Positions 43,537 through 51,508 of a stretch of 64,000 nt of DNA are shown one piece after another (within the stretch, counting starts at the first letter, position 1; the number at the start of each line of letters is the position of its first letter). Location of the stretch: the NCBI RefSeq assembly GCF_000294775.2, contig NZ_CP015506.1, forward strand, positions 3,013,501-3,077,500. The letters run 5' to 3'. The stretch is from Cytobacillus oceanisediminis 2691. GTDB lineage: Bacteria > Bacillota > Bacilli > Bacillales > Cytobacillaceae. Position numbers and translations under genes: made by a program. The notes under the pieces were generated by a model that made no database searches, was not told the origin of the DNA, and was given only the letters and a program-made list of their open reading frames with translations.

Positions 43537-44799
43537 CTACTTTTTAGAGGTGGTTATATTTTTGCGGTTCAACTCCAGCTTTTGCTGCATTATCGGCACC
43601 CTGTAATTATTTCTGCAAAGGTAATCTTCTGTAAATTCACTCTGGAAAGGATTGAGGTCATTCTTCTTCTTCTCGCCACTCTCCCCTATAACCGCTTTAT
43701 ATTGACCTATTAGATTATCAAAGATTTCATCCCACTTCTGCTTTAACGCATAATCCCTGCCATCAAACCCCATTCGGCTTCTGACTTTATGGTTCTTGAG
43801 CAGATTTATGATCGAAGCAGCGAAATCCTCCGCATTTCCAGGTTCACACAAATAACCTGTTACACCATTCTGAATAATGCTTTTAACTCCCCCCGCATTC
43901 GCACCAATTACAGGCGTTCCGCTGGCCATTGATTCAAGAACAACGTTTCCGAAGGTTTCTGTAGGAGATGGAAAAACAAACAAATCTGATGCTGAGTACA
44001 CTTCAGCTAGCTGCTGGGCTGCTAAATAACCCGTAAAGGTCATGTTTTTTGGAGCTGCTTCCTGTAATTGTTTTCGAAGTGGTCCGTCCCCAACAATTAG
44101 CCAATGAATATCTTCTTCAAAATGAGGTGGGAGTAATTGCGCTATATCAGGGAGGATATCTACATTTTTTTCAGGTGCCAGTCTGCCTGCATAGGTGAGA
44201 AGGTATTTTTTGCTGATGGAGTATTGCCTGCGGACTGATAATTTATCATAGTATGGGTGGAACAGCTTGCAGTCGACACCTCTTGGCCATAATTCCAAAT
44301 TTGAAAATCCATGCAGTCTTAATTGCTGCAGTGTTTCAGACGAAGGAACAAAGACTTTCTTAAAGGTGCTGTGAAACCAGGTCATGTATTTCCAAAGTAT
44401 GTTTGACAGAAATTTGAGGTCATAGAATTCAAGATAATAGTCAAAGTCAGTGTGGTACGACCCCACTATAGGGATATTTAACTTTTTAGCGCAGTAAAGA
44501 CCACTAAGTCCCAGATTAAAAGGTGTGGCAACATGTATTAAATCAGGATTAAACTTTTCAAGTTCCTCTTTGATATGAAAATAATTTGGAAAAGCCACCC
44601 TGCATTCTGGATATAGGAAAAAAGAGGCACTTTTGAATCTGCGAATATGGGAAGAAACATACTCATCTGATTGGCTGGATGGCGCAAATATTTTCAAGGT
44701 GATTTTCTGATCGCTTAAATAGTCTGTAAATCTTTTGAGTGTTTTCGCGACTCCGTTGATGTCAGGGTAAAAAGTATCAGTGAAGAAAGCTATTTTCAT
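43537..44799 (-). CDS. GT4-family glycosyltransferase
   Basis: The 420-residue enzyme has the GT-B layout: N-terminal acceptor domain starting KIAFFTDTFYPDINGVAKTL, donor-binding domain with YAGRLAPEKNVDIL, and the E(x7)E motif in PTETFGNVVLESMASG. This matches alpha-mannosyl/glucosyl transferases that build glycolipids. A Lys-rich C-terminal tail of about 40 residues is added. Its start overlaps the UDP-glucose dehydrogenase gene by 23 bases, so the donor may be UDP-glucuronate. Confidence 0.88.
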   Translation of the reverse strand: MKIAFFTDTFYPDINGVAKTLKRFTDYLSDQKITLKIFAPSSQSDEYVSSHIRRFKSASFFLYPECRVAFPNYFHIKEELEKFNPDLIHVATPFNLGLSGLYCAKKLNIPIVGSYHTDFDYYLEFYDLKFLSNILWKYMTWFHSTFKKVFVPSSETLQQLRLHGFSNLELWPRGVDCKLFHPYYDKLSVRRQYSISKKYLLTYAGRLAPEKNVDILPDIAQLLPPHFEEDIHWLIVGDGPLRKQLQEAAPKNMTFTGYLAAQQLAEVYSASDLFVFPSPTETFGNVVLESMASGTPVIGANAGGVKSIIQNGVTGYLCEPGNAEDFAASIINLLKNHKVRSRMGFDGRDYALKQKWDEIFDNLIGQYKAVIGESGEKKKNDLNPFQSEFTEDYLCRNNYRVPIMQQKLELNRKNITTSKK

Positions 44800-46129
44800 A
44801 TGATCTTCCTTCCATTATTTTATCTTGGATGATATAAGGCCTTCCGATTGAAATATAGCTGATAGAATGTCTGCGGATGTCTCGAAGAGAGTAGCAGTTT
44901 CTCCCGTCAATTATAACGGGGGATTTCATTCTTTCTGTATATAACTCCAGCGGAAAATGTTTGATTTGTTCCCATTCAGTTGCAATAATAGCCAAGTCGG
45001 CATTTTCTAAGGCTATTTGTACATTCATCGTATATTCGATTGCATCTCCTAAAACCTTCCTTGCATTGGGTACCGCAGCAGGATCATATGCGATAACCGA
45101 TGCGTTATTTTCCAGAAGTCTTTTGGCAATCATTAATGACGCCGCTTCCCTAACATCATCTGTATCCGGCTTAAATGCAAGACCCAGGAGAGCCACTCTT
45201 TTGCCTTCTAATGAACCTAATATATTTTTGGCTAGGCTGACGGCCAAGGTCTGCTGACGATTATTCACTTTGATTACGGATTCGAGAAGCTCAAATTTGT
45301 GCTGTACATTACCCGCTAATTTCACAAGGGCTTTTGTATCTTTTGGAAAGCAGGAACCTCCATAGCCAATTCCCGCCTGCAGAAAATACGGCCCAATCCT
45401 CTTGTCTTTTCCAATCCCATATGCAACTTCTTCAATGTTGGCTCCGGTTTTTTCACATATTGCTGCAATTTCATTAATAAAGCTGATTTTGGCAGCGAGG
45501 AAGGCATTTGATGCATACTTAATCATTTCAGCGCTTCGCATATCAGTCTTAATGATAGGTATTTTTAAAGGAAGATAAAGTTCCTCCAATTTTGCTGCTG
45601 CGCTTTTTGAATTGGTTCCTAATATTATTCGGTCACCGTTGAAAAAATCAATAATTGCCGAACCTTCTCGCAGAAATTCAGGATTGGAAACAACCTCTGC
45701 CTGGTGAGGCGGAGGCTTTACACTTTGAATAATTTCTTTGATTTTTTCATTTGTCCCCACAGGAACTGTGCTCTTTGTACAGACAATAACATCATTTTCA
45801 ATACATATACCAATAGAATAAGCTGCTGCATGAACGTAATCCAGGTTACTTGTCCCGTCATGGTTTTCCGGTGTACCAACTGCAATAAAGATTATTTCTG
45901 CATCCTTATAGGCAATTTTAGGATTTACAGTGAATGCTAAACGGCCGCTTAAGAGGTTGTTCTTCAGCATCTGCTCTAGTCCCGGCTCAAAAATAGGCGA
46001 TCGCCCCGTTTTAAGAAGCTGAATTTTTTCTTCCATAATATCTGTACAAATCACCCGATGTCCCATTTCTGCTAAACAAACACCTGTAATTAATCCCACA
46101 TAACCTGTTCCTGCAACAGCTATTTTCAT
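44777..46129 (-). CDS. UDP-glucose 6-dehydrogenase
   Basis: The 450-residue enzyme has the NAD-binding start KIAVAGTGYVGLITGVCLAE, the active-site Cys in GGSCFPKDTKAL, and a C-terminal UDP-binding domain (VALLGLAFKPDTDDVREA). It makes UDP-glucuronate from UDP-glucose in two NAD-dependent oxidations. The Bacillus counterparts are TuaD and Ugd. The coupled glycosyltransferase points to a glucuronic-acid-containing glycolipid or wall polymer. Confidence 0.93.
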   Translation of the reverse strand: MKIAVAGTGYVGLITGVCLAEMGHRVICTDIMEEKIQLLKTGRSPIFEPGLEQMLKNNLLSGRLAFTVNPKIAYKDAEIIFIAVGTPENHDGTSNLDYVHAAAYSIGICIENDVIVCTKSTVPVGTNEKIKEIIQSVKPPPHQAEVVSNPEFLREGSAIIDFFNGDRIILGTNSKSAAAKLEELYLPLKIPIIKTDMRSAEMIKYASNAFLAAKISFINEIAAICEKTGANIEEVAYGIGKDKRIGPYFLQAGIGYGGSCFPKDTKALVKLAGNVQHKFELLESVIKVNNRQQTLAVSLAKNILGSLEGKRVALLGLAFKPDTDDVREAASLMIAKRLLENNASVIAYDPAAVPNARKVLGDAIEYTMNVQIALENADLAIIATEWEQIKHFPLELYTERMKSPVIIDGRNCYSLRDIRRHSISYISIGRPYIIQDKIMEGRSYENSFLH

Positions 46130-46242
46130 GCAATCCCTCCTCTATACTGACATTGTACTGATGGAAATTTAAACCTTTCTTTAGGACGTGTTAAACTATT
46201 GTAAAAAATATGTTTCAGCATTTCTGCCAATCCTTTTTTTCA

Positions 46243-46272
46243 ATAAAAAACAGCCCTGATTGGGCTGTCCGT
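46243..46272 (-). terminator. Rho-independent terminator after the tiny ORF
   Basis: On the minus strand ACAGCCC and GGGCTGT pair around 5 bases, then T6. Confidence 0.85.
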
Positions 46273-46284
46273 ACTTGCTATTCC

Positions 46285-46350
46285 TCATTCTCCGATCCTT
46301 TCCCGCCAGCCAAAAAGCCACAGCAATGGGTGCATAAAAAATTCAGCCAT
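46285..46350 (-). CDS. Tiny aromatic-rich peptide gene (21 aa)
   Basis: TTGGAGGG lies 6 bases before the ATG, an almost ideal ribosome site. The peptide (21 residues, core FFMHPLLWLFGW, tail RERIGE) is amphipathic and aromatic. A terminator follows 13 bases after the stop. The three elements together look like a real micro-gene upstream of ugd on the same strand. It may be membrane active or a toxin/leader type; function unknown. Confidence 0.6.
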   Translation of the reverse strand: MAEFFMHPLLWLFGWRERIGE

Positions 46351-46408
46351 GCGCTTCCCTCCAATGCATAGTCATCTCTAAGTTTCAAAATGTTGTTTTG
46401 GTTAATTA

Positions 46409-46482
46409 ATAAACTGCCTTTAGTTTAAAAAGAAAGAAGTTGCCTAATATGCAGCCAATTCTTGAACAAAAGCACCCTTTAG
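46409..46482 (-). repeat. Terminator-repeat family, copy 16
   Basis: The tail aaactgcctttagtttaaaa, an arm GTTGCC...GCAGCC and the end cttgaacaaaagcaccc are clear. It follows the ABC ATPase stop by about 140 bases, in sense. Confidence 0.75.
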
Positions 46483-46624
46483 CCCAATAAAGTTTTTACT
46501 TTTTTTATCAAAGTAATGGATACCAGGGTCATTTGTATAACGTTTAGCAGGAAAAGTATTTGTTCTAAGTATGGCGATGATATGTTTTTAAATAAGTAAT
46601 TTCTATCAGACTGTGAAACAATAA

Positions 46625-47383
46625 TCATATTCCTACTTCCAACATTTTCGCCGTCACTTCTTCGACTCTACGTTCTATATCCGACCCGTTCAGCTTTGGA
46701 AGCTTCAACTCACTTACAATTTTTCCGTCCAGCATAAACAGAATACGTTCCGTCCGCGCTGCAACCTTCGCATCGTGAGTTACAAGCATAATCGCAGTAC
46801 CATCCGCATTGATTTCAGAAAAAATGTCCATTATTTCATGGGCAGATTTTGAGTTAAGGGCACCTGTTGGTTCGTCGCCGAAGATAATTTTCGGACTGCT
46901 CATCAATGCTCTGCATATACCCGCACGCTGAAGCTGACCTCCCGAAACCTGTGTAGTATCGCGCGTTTCAAGCTCCGCAATGCCTACCCTTTTAAGAAGC
47001 GTTCTTGCCTTCTCCGAAACTTTTGCGATGTTTTTTCGGTTTCCGCGAATTGACGGAAGAATAATGTTGTCGAGAATATTCAGACTTTTTAGCATGGTCG
47101 GCTGCTGAAAAATTAACCCCATTTTTGTTCTACGTATATCTGAAAGCTCAGTCTCCCCGAATGCCGATAAATCCTTGCCGTCAAAAACGATCTTTCCGTC
47201 ATCAACACCATCGATTCCGCTTAAAGCAAACAGTAGTGTAGATTTTCCAGAGCCCGAAGGTCCCATAACTGCTACGAACTCACCCTCGTTTATTTCAATA
47301 GATACTCCATCGAGAACAGTGCGCTCTTCATCGCCCTCACCGAAAGTTTTTACTATATGCTCACCAATAATAATCTTCTCCAT
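46625..47383 (-). CDS. MacB/LolD-type ABC transporter ATPase
   Basis: The 252-residue ATPase has Walker A GPSGSGKST, signature VSGGQLQRAGI, Walker B IIFGDEPTGALNSKS and H-loop LVTHD. It is paired with a 769-residue FtsX-type permease 13 bases upstream. Such pairs act in peptide or antimicrobial resistance or in envelope homeostasis. A TetR gene heads the array. Codon use (GCG, CCG, CGC) seems richer in G+C than in neighbouring genes, which suggests transfer. Confidence 0.9.
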   Translation of the reverse strand: MEKIIIGEHIVKTFGEGDEERTVLDGVSIEINEGEFVAVMGPSGSGKSTLLFALSGIDGVDDGKIVFDGKDLSAFGETELSDIRRTKMGLIFQQPTMLKSLNILDNIILPSIRGNRKNIAKVSEKARTLLKRVGIAELETRDTTQVSGGQLQRAGICRALMSSPKIIFGDEPTGALNSKSAHEIMDIFSEINADGTAIMLVTHDAKVAARTERILFMLDGKIVSELKLPKLNGSDIERRVEEVTAKMLEVGI

Positions 47384-47396
47384 ATGTCTACTCCTC

Positions 47397-49706
47397 CTAC
47401 TCCTTTATATTTTCGGAAATTTTTATTTGTCCCGCGCTCGAGGTACCGATCATGGTTGCAATAAGTGCAATGAATATCATCATCAACGGACTTAGCAGAT
47501 ATGCCGTAAAAGGATTGACCGTAAAATTAAACGTTGACGCTCCGAACGAAGAGATTAGCACGCCCGCAAGGAACTCTCCGAGAGTATTCGCGAGTAGGGT
47601 ACCGAGAATAATTCCGACAATTAGAACGAAAACTGAACGAGAAACATACTGCGCCCTAATATCCGAGTTTGTAAAACCGAGCGCCTTCATAATGGCAATA
47701 GAAGGTCTGTCCTTTGCAACTAGCATTTTCATGAATAATATAGTAACCAGTACTGTAATAACAAGCGCAACAGTAACTGCAGCGTAAGATGCTATTTCAA
47801 CGGATCTTATTGTCGAGCCGAGGGTCTGAGATACAAATTTATCTATATCTGAAGTCTTTGCAAAATCAAATCGGTCTGAATACTCCGCAACCTTCCTGTC
47901 GACAAGGGATTTATCCAAAAGTTCAACACAAAGGATGGTCCACATGACTTTCGCCGAATTGTCGGTGAATACAGCCTTTGCAGTTTTGCCACCATTCGTA
48001 ACGTCGGAGTATATTCCTGTAACCGTGAGCTTTTTCTCCTTCCCTTCAATCACCAGCGTTATAATTTCGTCTATCTTTGTGCTCAGTTCACCGGCATTTA
48101 TAGCTGAAAGCGCAATTTCGTCATCACGGGAAGGTGCTCTTCCCTCAGAATACTCTATTGGAAATGCAGAATGGTCACCAAGTTCAACTTTTATATTTTC
48201 TTCTAAACCGTTTCTCGCTTTTACTTTAAAGGTCTTTGTTGTCAAAACAGCATACTTGGAAACAGCGTCGTCGCTTTCTATCGTCTTTTCAATTTCATCG
48301 GTATTATCAGATGAATTGGCCTGAATACGCATATCGTAGTTTCCAATCCCCATATACTGAATGAAGCTTTTTGAGGAAATTGTGCTGTGCAGGTTCTGTG
48401 GAACAATAATGATAAATGCCGAAATCACCAGGACAATAAGTATTGTTGCGTAAAGTTTTTTTCTTGCTAGAACATCCTTGATTCCCAGAAAAACATTCGT
48501 ACTAAACAGTCTGTTTCTAACTAAGGAAAAACGCTTAGCGTCATTTGTCTTTACCTGAGAAGTTCCAAAGCGTAAAGCTTCCGCAGCGGATATTTTCCGA
48601 AATCGTTTCAGCACACCATTGACATAAGCAATAATTGCCAGGAAAACGAGAAGGATACCGATAACTCCTAAGACATTCGCATAAGAAGAATTTTTACTTT
48701 CACCTATGAAAAGTCGGATATTTTCAAGAAGCACGCCTTGGAACATAACCGAAAGAATAAATCCAAGAATACTGCCTATCGCCGCTAAGCCTAAGTATTT
48801 CGCAAGATAAATCCGCTTTATGTCGGAAATACGCATCCCAATTGCCTTCATTACCCCAATTTCGCGGTAGTCGTCCTCTATTTTCGCAAGGAGCGTGAAG
48901 CGTATGCACATAAATGCGATTGTAACCACAAGTGCGCTTACAAGAAGAATAACTGCAATCATCATCCCGTCTGAAATAGCGTTCATCGTTTTGAAAAGCG
49001 TATAGGTAACGGTTGGTCCGTTCGCTTCAAGGCCTGCGGAAGCATAGGCTGTTTCAAATTCGCCTATCGCGGAGAAATCCTTTAATCTAAATTCAATTAG
49101 ATATTCGATACTACCAAAGTCTTTTATTTCCGCAAAATCATTGTTGCTTACAAGAAATCGTTTTGACGCGGAGAGCGAGGAATTCATGGTCGAGTCACGG
49201 AGAAATCCCGCAACGGTAAATTCCTTCCCGCTGATTACGGCCTTTTCACCTACTTGGACTGTGCTATCTTTCATAAAGGTTACTGGAACATAAAGCTCGC
49301 CGTCAGATACGTTGTTGATGATTTTGCCGTTAAGGTCAAGAAGATAATCGAACTTTTCGTTCTGTAAGCTGAAGCCGTTGTCCTGAACACTATCTGCTAG
49401 CGAGTTATCACCTAAAATAATGTGAGCACCGTCCATGCCAAGAAATTCAACTACCTGATACTCTTCGACATTGTTATGTTGCTCTGCAAAGGATTTAAGT
49501 CGTGCTCTATCAATATCACCGGAATGCATTTGCATAAAATGTGGAGTTTCAGATTTTGTCATTAACGTGTCCAGTGCACCCGAAAGATTGACCGCCAGTA
49601 TTACTGCGAGTGAAACAAGCATGGATGCTGCAGCAACAAATATCATTGTTGTAAATGTTATTGCTTTGCTCTTTAAAATGTCATTGCGGAGTATTCTGAA
49701 ATACAT
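47397..49706 (-). CDS. FtsX-family ABC transporter permease (large)
   Basis: The 769-residue protein has an N-terminal helix, a large MacB-like extracytoplasmic domain, a three-helix FtsX unit, a second external domain and a final three-helix unit (two FtsX repeats). It belongs to the ABC ATPase downstream. The layout resembles permeases of BceB/YtrF or clostridial bacteriocin-export systems. The TetR gene just upstream likely represses the pair. No signal peptide cleavage is evident. Confidence 0.88.
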   Translation of the reverse strand: MYFRILRNDILKSKAITFTTMIFVAAASMLVSLAVILAVNLSGALDTLMTKSETPHFMQMHSGDIDRARLKSFAEQHNNVEEYQVVEFLGMDGAHIILGDNSLADSVQDNGFSLQNEKFDYLLDLNGKIINNVSDGELYVPVTFMKDSTVQVGEKAVISGKEFTVAGFLRDSTMNSSLSASKRFLVSNNDFAEIKDFGSIEYLIEFRLKDFSAIGEFETAYASAGLEANGPTVTYTLFKTMNAISDGMMIAVILLVSALVVTIAFMCIRFTLLAKIEDDYREIGVMKAIGMRISDIKRIYLAKYLGLAAIGSILGFILSVMFQGVLLENIRLFIGESKNSSYANVLGVIGILLVFLAIIAYVNGVLKRFRKISAAEALRFGTSQVKTNDAKRFSLVRNRLFSTNVFLGIKDVLARKKLYATILIVLVISAFIIIVPQNLHSTISSKSFIQYMGIGNYDMRIQANSSDNTDEIEKTIESDDAVSKYAVLTTKTFKVKARNGLEENIKVELGDHSAFPIEYSEGRAPSRDDEIALSAINAGELSTKIDEIITLVIEGKEKKLTVTGIYSDVTNGGKTAKAVFTDNSAKVMWTILCVELLDKSLVDRKVAEYSDRFDFAKTSDIDKFVSQTLGSTIRSVEIASYAAVTVALVITVLVTILFMKMLVAKDRPSIAIMKALGFTNSDIRAQYVSRSVFVLIVGIILGTLLANTLGEFLAGVLISSFGASTFNFTVNPFTAYLLSPLMMIFIALIATMIGTSSAGQIKISENIKE

Positions 49707-49748
49707 AAGCCACCTCTTTTTTTAAGCTTTTAAATCGAATTCCCAAAT

Positions 49749-50390
49749 TTATTCATTATTTACAGCATTTTCGCTACCAAACATTTGCATAATATTCATC
49801 AGACTTCCGCTTTTTGCACCGAGCAGCCTTTCTCCGTTGAATATAATTGCTCGTATCCGTGATGCACGCTCCTCATAGGTCATCTCTACCATATCATCAT
49901 CAAAAACGGTATTAGCATATGTAACAATCATTTCCATACATTCATACGGGTACGGAGTATTAAATAGGCCCTGTTCAATGCCCTCTTGGATTATTCCCGT
50001 CAGTATTGGCGTAACTCCATTGATGATGACCTTTTCTATTTTCTTATGCATAAGGGCATTCTGTGGCTTGTGAATATGCTCCATAATTTCCTGGCTGCTT
50101 CCGCCACTTAAATTAATTGATATAACAACTCGGATAATACGTTCGACTACAGGAATACTCTCATCTGCAGCAATTTCCTGCGCAGAGCCTAAAAGACGAA
50201 CACTATACCGGTCAACCAACGAGTCCATAATATCCTCTTTCGACTTGAAGTGATAATACAGTGTACCACGCGCAATACCGACCTTTTCGAGAATATCATT
50301 TGTACTCGTTCCATCAAAACCCTTCTGACCAAAAAGCTCATCGGCTGCATCAAGTATTTCGTTCCTGCGTTCCTCCGCTTCTTTTCTCAT
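49749..50390 (-). CDS. TetR-family transcriptional regulator
   Basis: The 213-residue protein has a TetR_N HTH (EILDAADELFGQKGFDGTST, then VGIARGTLYYHFKSKEDI) and a helical ligand domain. It lies 42 bases upstream of the ABC permease in the same direction, forming a probable self-repressed operon. An inverted repeat CGAC-TGTCT-GTCG lies 22 bases before its start. The inducer is unknown, probably a substrate of the exporter. Confidence 0.92.
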   Translation of the reverse strand: MRKEAEERRNEILDAADELFGQKGFDGTSTNDILEKVGIARGTLYYHFKSKEDIMDSLVDRYSVRLLGSAQEIAADESIPVVERIIRVVISINLSGGSSQEIMEHIHKPQNALMHKKIEKVIINGVTPILTGIIQEGIEQGLFNTPYPYECMEMIVTYANTVFDDDMVEMTYEERASRIRAIIFNGERLLGAKSGSLMNIMQMFGSENAVNNE

Positions 50391-50411
50391 TGTTTCACCG
50401 CCTTTATGAAC

Positions 50412-50424
50412 CGACTGTCTGTCG
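50412..50424. promoter_or_regulatory. Candidate TetR operator
   Basis: CGACTGTCTGTCG is a perfect inverted repeat with a 5-base centre, just upstream of the TetR start and in its promoter zone. Confidence 0.55.
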
Positions 50425-50539
50425 ATTAAATAGTAACAGACAATTTTTAATTTTATATGGAGTGTTTGTATATTTTATAAAAATTTCAAAATTTATCCTC
50501 AATAGTATTAGTGGAGTTTTCAAAAAAAGAACTGAGTTC

Positions 50540-50576
50540 AAAAAAAAGTGCGATAATCCCTCATGGATCACCGCAC
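50540..50576 (-). terminator. Rho-independent terminator inside a gene relic
   Basis: GTGCGGTGATCC... and GGATTATCGCAC pair on the minus strand, followed by T7. Confidence 0.75.
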
Positions 50577-50712
50577 CTAATTTCTCCCCGGTCAATAAAC
50601 GGTTAAAATCACAATATGATAATACCTGCTTGTATCTAAAAGCAAGAGAGGTTAACACAGTACCGTCCTCAATCATTAAATCTTCTGAAATTACACGAAT
50701 AACTTCCTCCAA
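50546..50712 (-). pseudogene. 3' fragment of an unidentified gene
   Basis: Minus-strand residues MEEVIRVISEDLMIEDGTVL, then TSLAFRYKQVLSYCDFNRLL and TGEKLGAVIHEG look like real protein, but the last codons run into the terminator hairpin at 50540 and continue as T-rich noise to 50404. The start end is adjacent to a LysR relic. Probably the tail of a gene whose 5' part was lost. Confidence 0.4.
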
Positions 50713-50717
50713 AACTG

Positions 50718-51035
50718 AGAAAAGCCATTCAAAGTAATGAAGAACCGTCTGGAAAATTAGAGATTGGAAAAGTTAAAACCCTAATTCATTTACCAAAAAT
50801 ATTGTCCAGCTATATTAAGAAATATAAAAATGTAAATCTATCGCTAATTACTGGTGTCACAGAAACACTAAAAGAAGTATTAAATCATAAGTTAGACGGA
50901 TCATTCGTTATAGAATCAGACTTTCATCCCGATCTTGTTTCGCATGAAGTGTTTCAAGATTAGAACGGTTCCTCTCTTTCAACTCTTCCAGTGTGGATGG
51001 ACGCTTATCTGAAATTAAAACAAGTCTAGTGAGGT
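50718..51035. pseudogene. LysR-family regulator relic split by an inversion
   Basis: Plus strand 50718-50963 encodes LRKAIQSNEEPSGKLEIGKV, then HLPKILSSYIKKYKNVNLSL and DFHPDLVSHEVFQD, the middle of a LysR protein. The next expected piece (LVLISDKRPSTLEELKERN) is present at 50964-51035 but on the minus strand. N- and C-termini are missing. The joined residues make one continuous LysR substrate-domain segment. Confidence 0.65.
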
Positions 51036-51059
51036 GTATACAAATTACCCTTCATTAAG

Positions 51060-51330
51060 TAATTACTGACGAACATCCCTAAAAGCCACAGCGATACCGC
51101 TTATTCTACCTAAAATAACCATAGCTGCCCCTGCTTATCCCCCTGGTAATCTCGCATTATTATTACAACTCATAGGAAAAAACAATAGCATAGGCGGCAT
51201 TAAATTAAAGGTAAGGATGAAAGATAACCATCCAATTGTTAGGAGTATACCTTTACCACTTGTTCATCTTCCATCAATACACCTAGTGCAGCACCATAAC
51301 CTTTACATTTATACCTCATTCTAGTTTTCG
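51060..51330 (-). pseudogene. Probable membrane-protein relic
   Basis: Minus-strand frames contain GYGAALGVLMEDEQVVKVYS, LLTIGWLSFILTFNLMPPML and AGAAMVILGRISGIAVAF, separated by stops and frame changes. The hydrophobic content is protein-like, but no family can be named. Confidence 0.4.
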
Positions 51331-51332
51331 CT

Positions 51333-51408
51333 TCCCGACTTCAGGACTCTCTCATTCTAGCAAGGAATTATTTTCTTTTTCAAACTCCATATTCCTTTAT
51401 TACAGGAG
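51333..51408 (-). mobile_element. IS110-type element end, second remnant
   Basis: Closely matches the IS110-type end at 7935-8022 (acttcaggactctctcattct and flanks), without any transposase remaining. It joins a terminator-repeat (copy 17) at the same base as at the first locus. Confidence 0.55.
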
Positions 51409-51473
51409 CGCTGCCTCTTTAGTTTAAAAAGAAAAATAGCTGCCTGATTAGCAGCTATTGAATATATGCACCC
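51409..51473 (-). repeat. Terminator-repeat family, copy 17 (well preserved)
   Basis: TAGCTGC...GCAGCTA at 51437-51457, T-run, tail (ctgcctctttagtttaaaaa) and end (atatgcaccc). It ends 36 bases beyond the zinc lipoprotein stop, in sense. Confidence 0.85.
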
Positions 51474-51508
51474 TGGAAACTAAAGTTATAATCCTTGCCA
51501 CTCTTAGT

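Noticed and set aside
50404-50545. C-terminal part of the minus-strand frame from 50712
   Set aside because: It is encoded by a terminator T-run and AT-rich noise beyond the hairpin.
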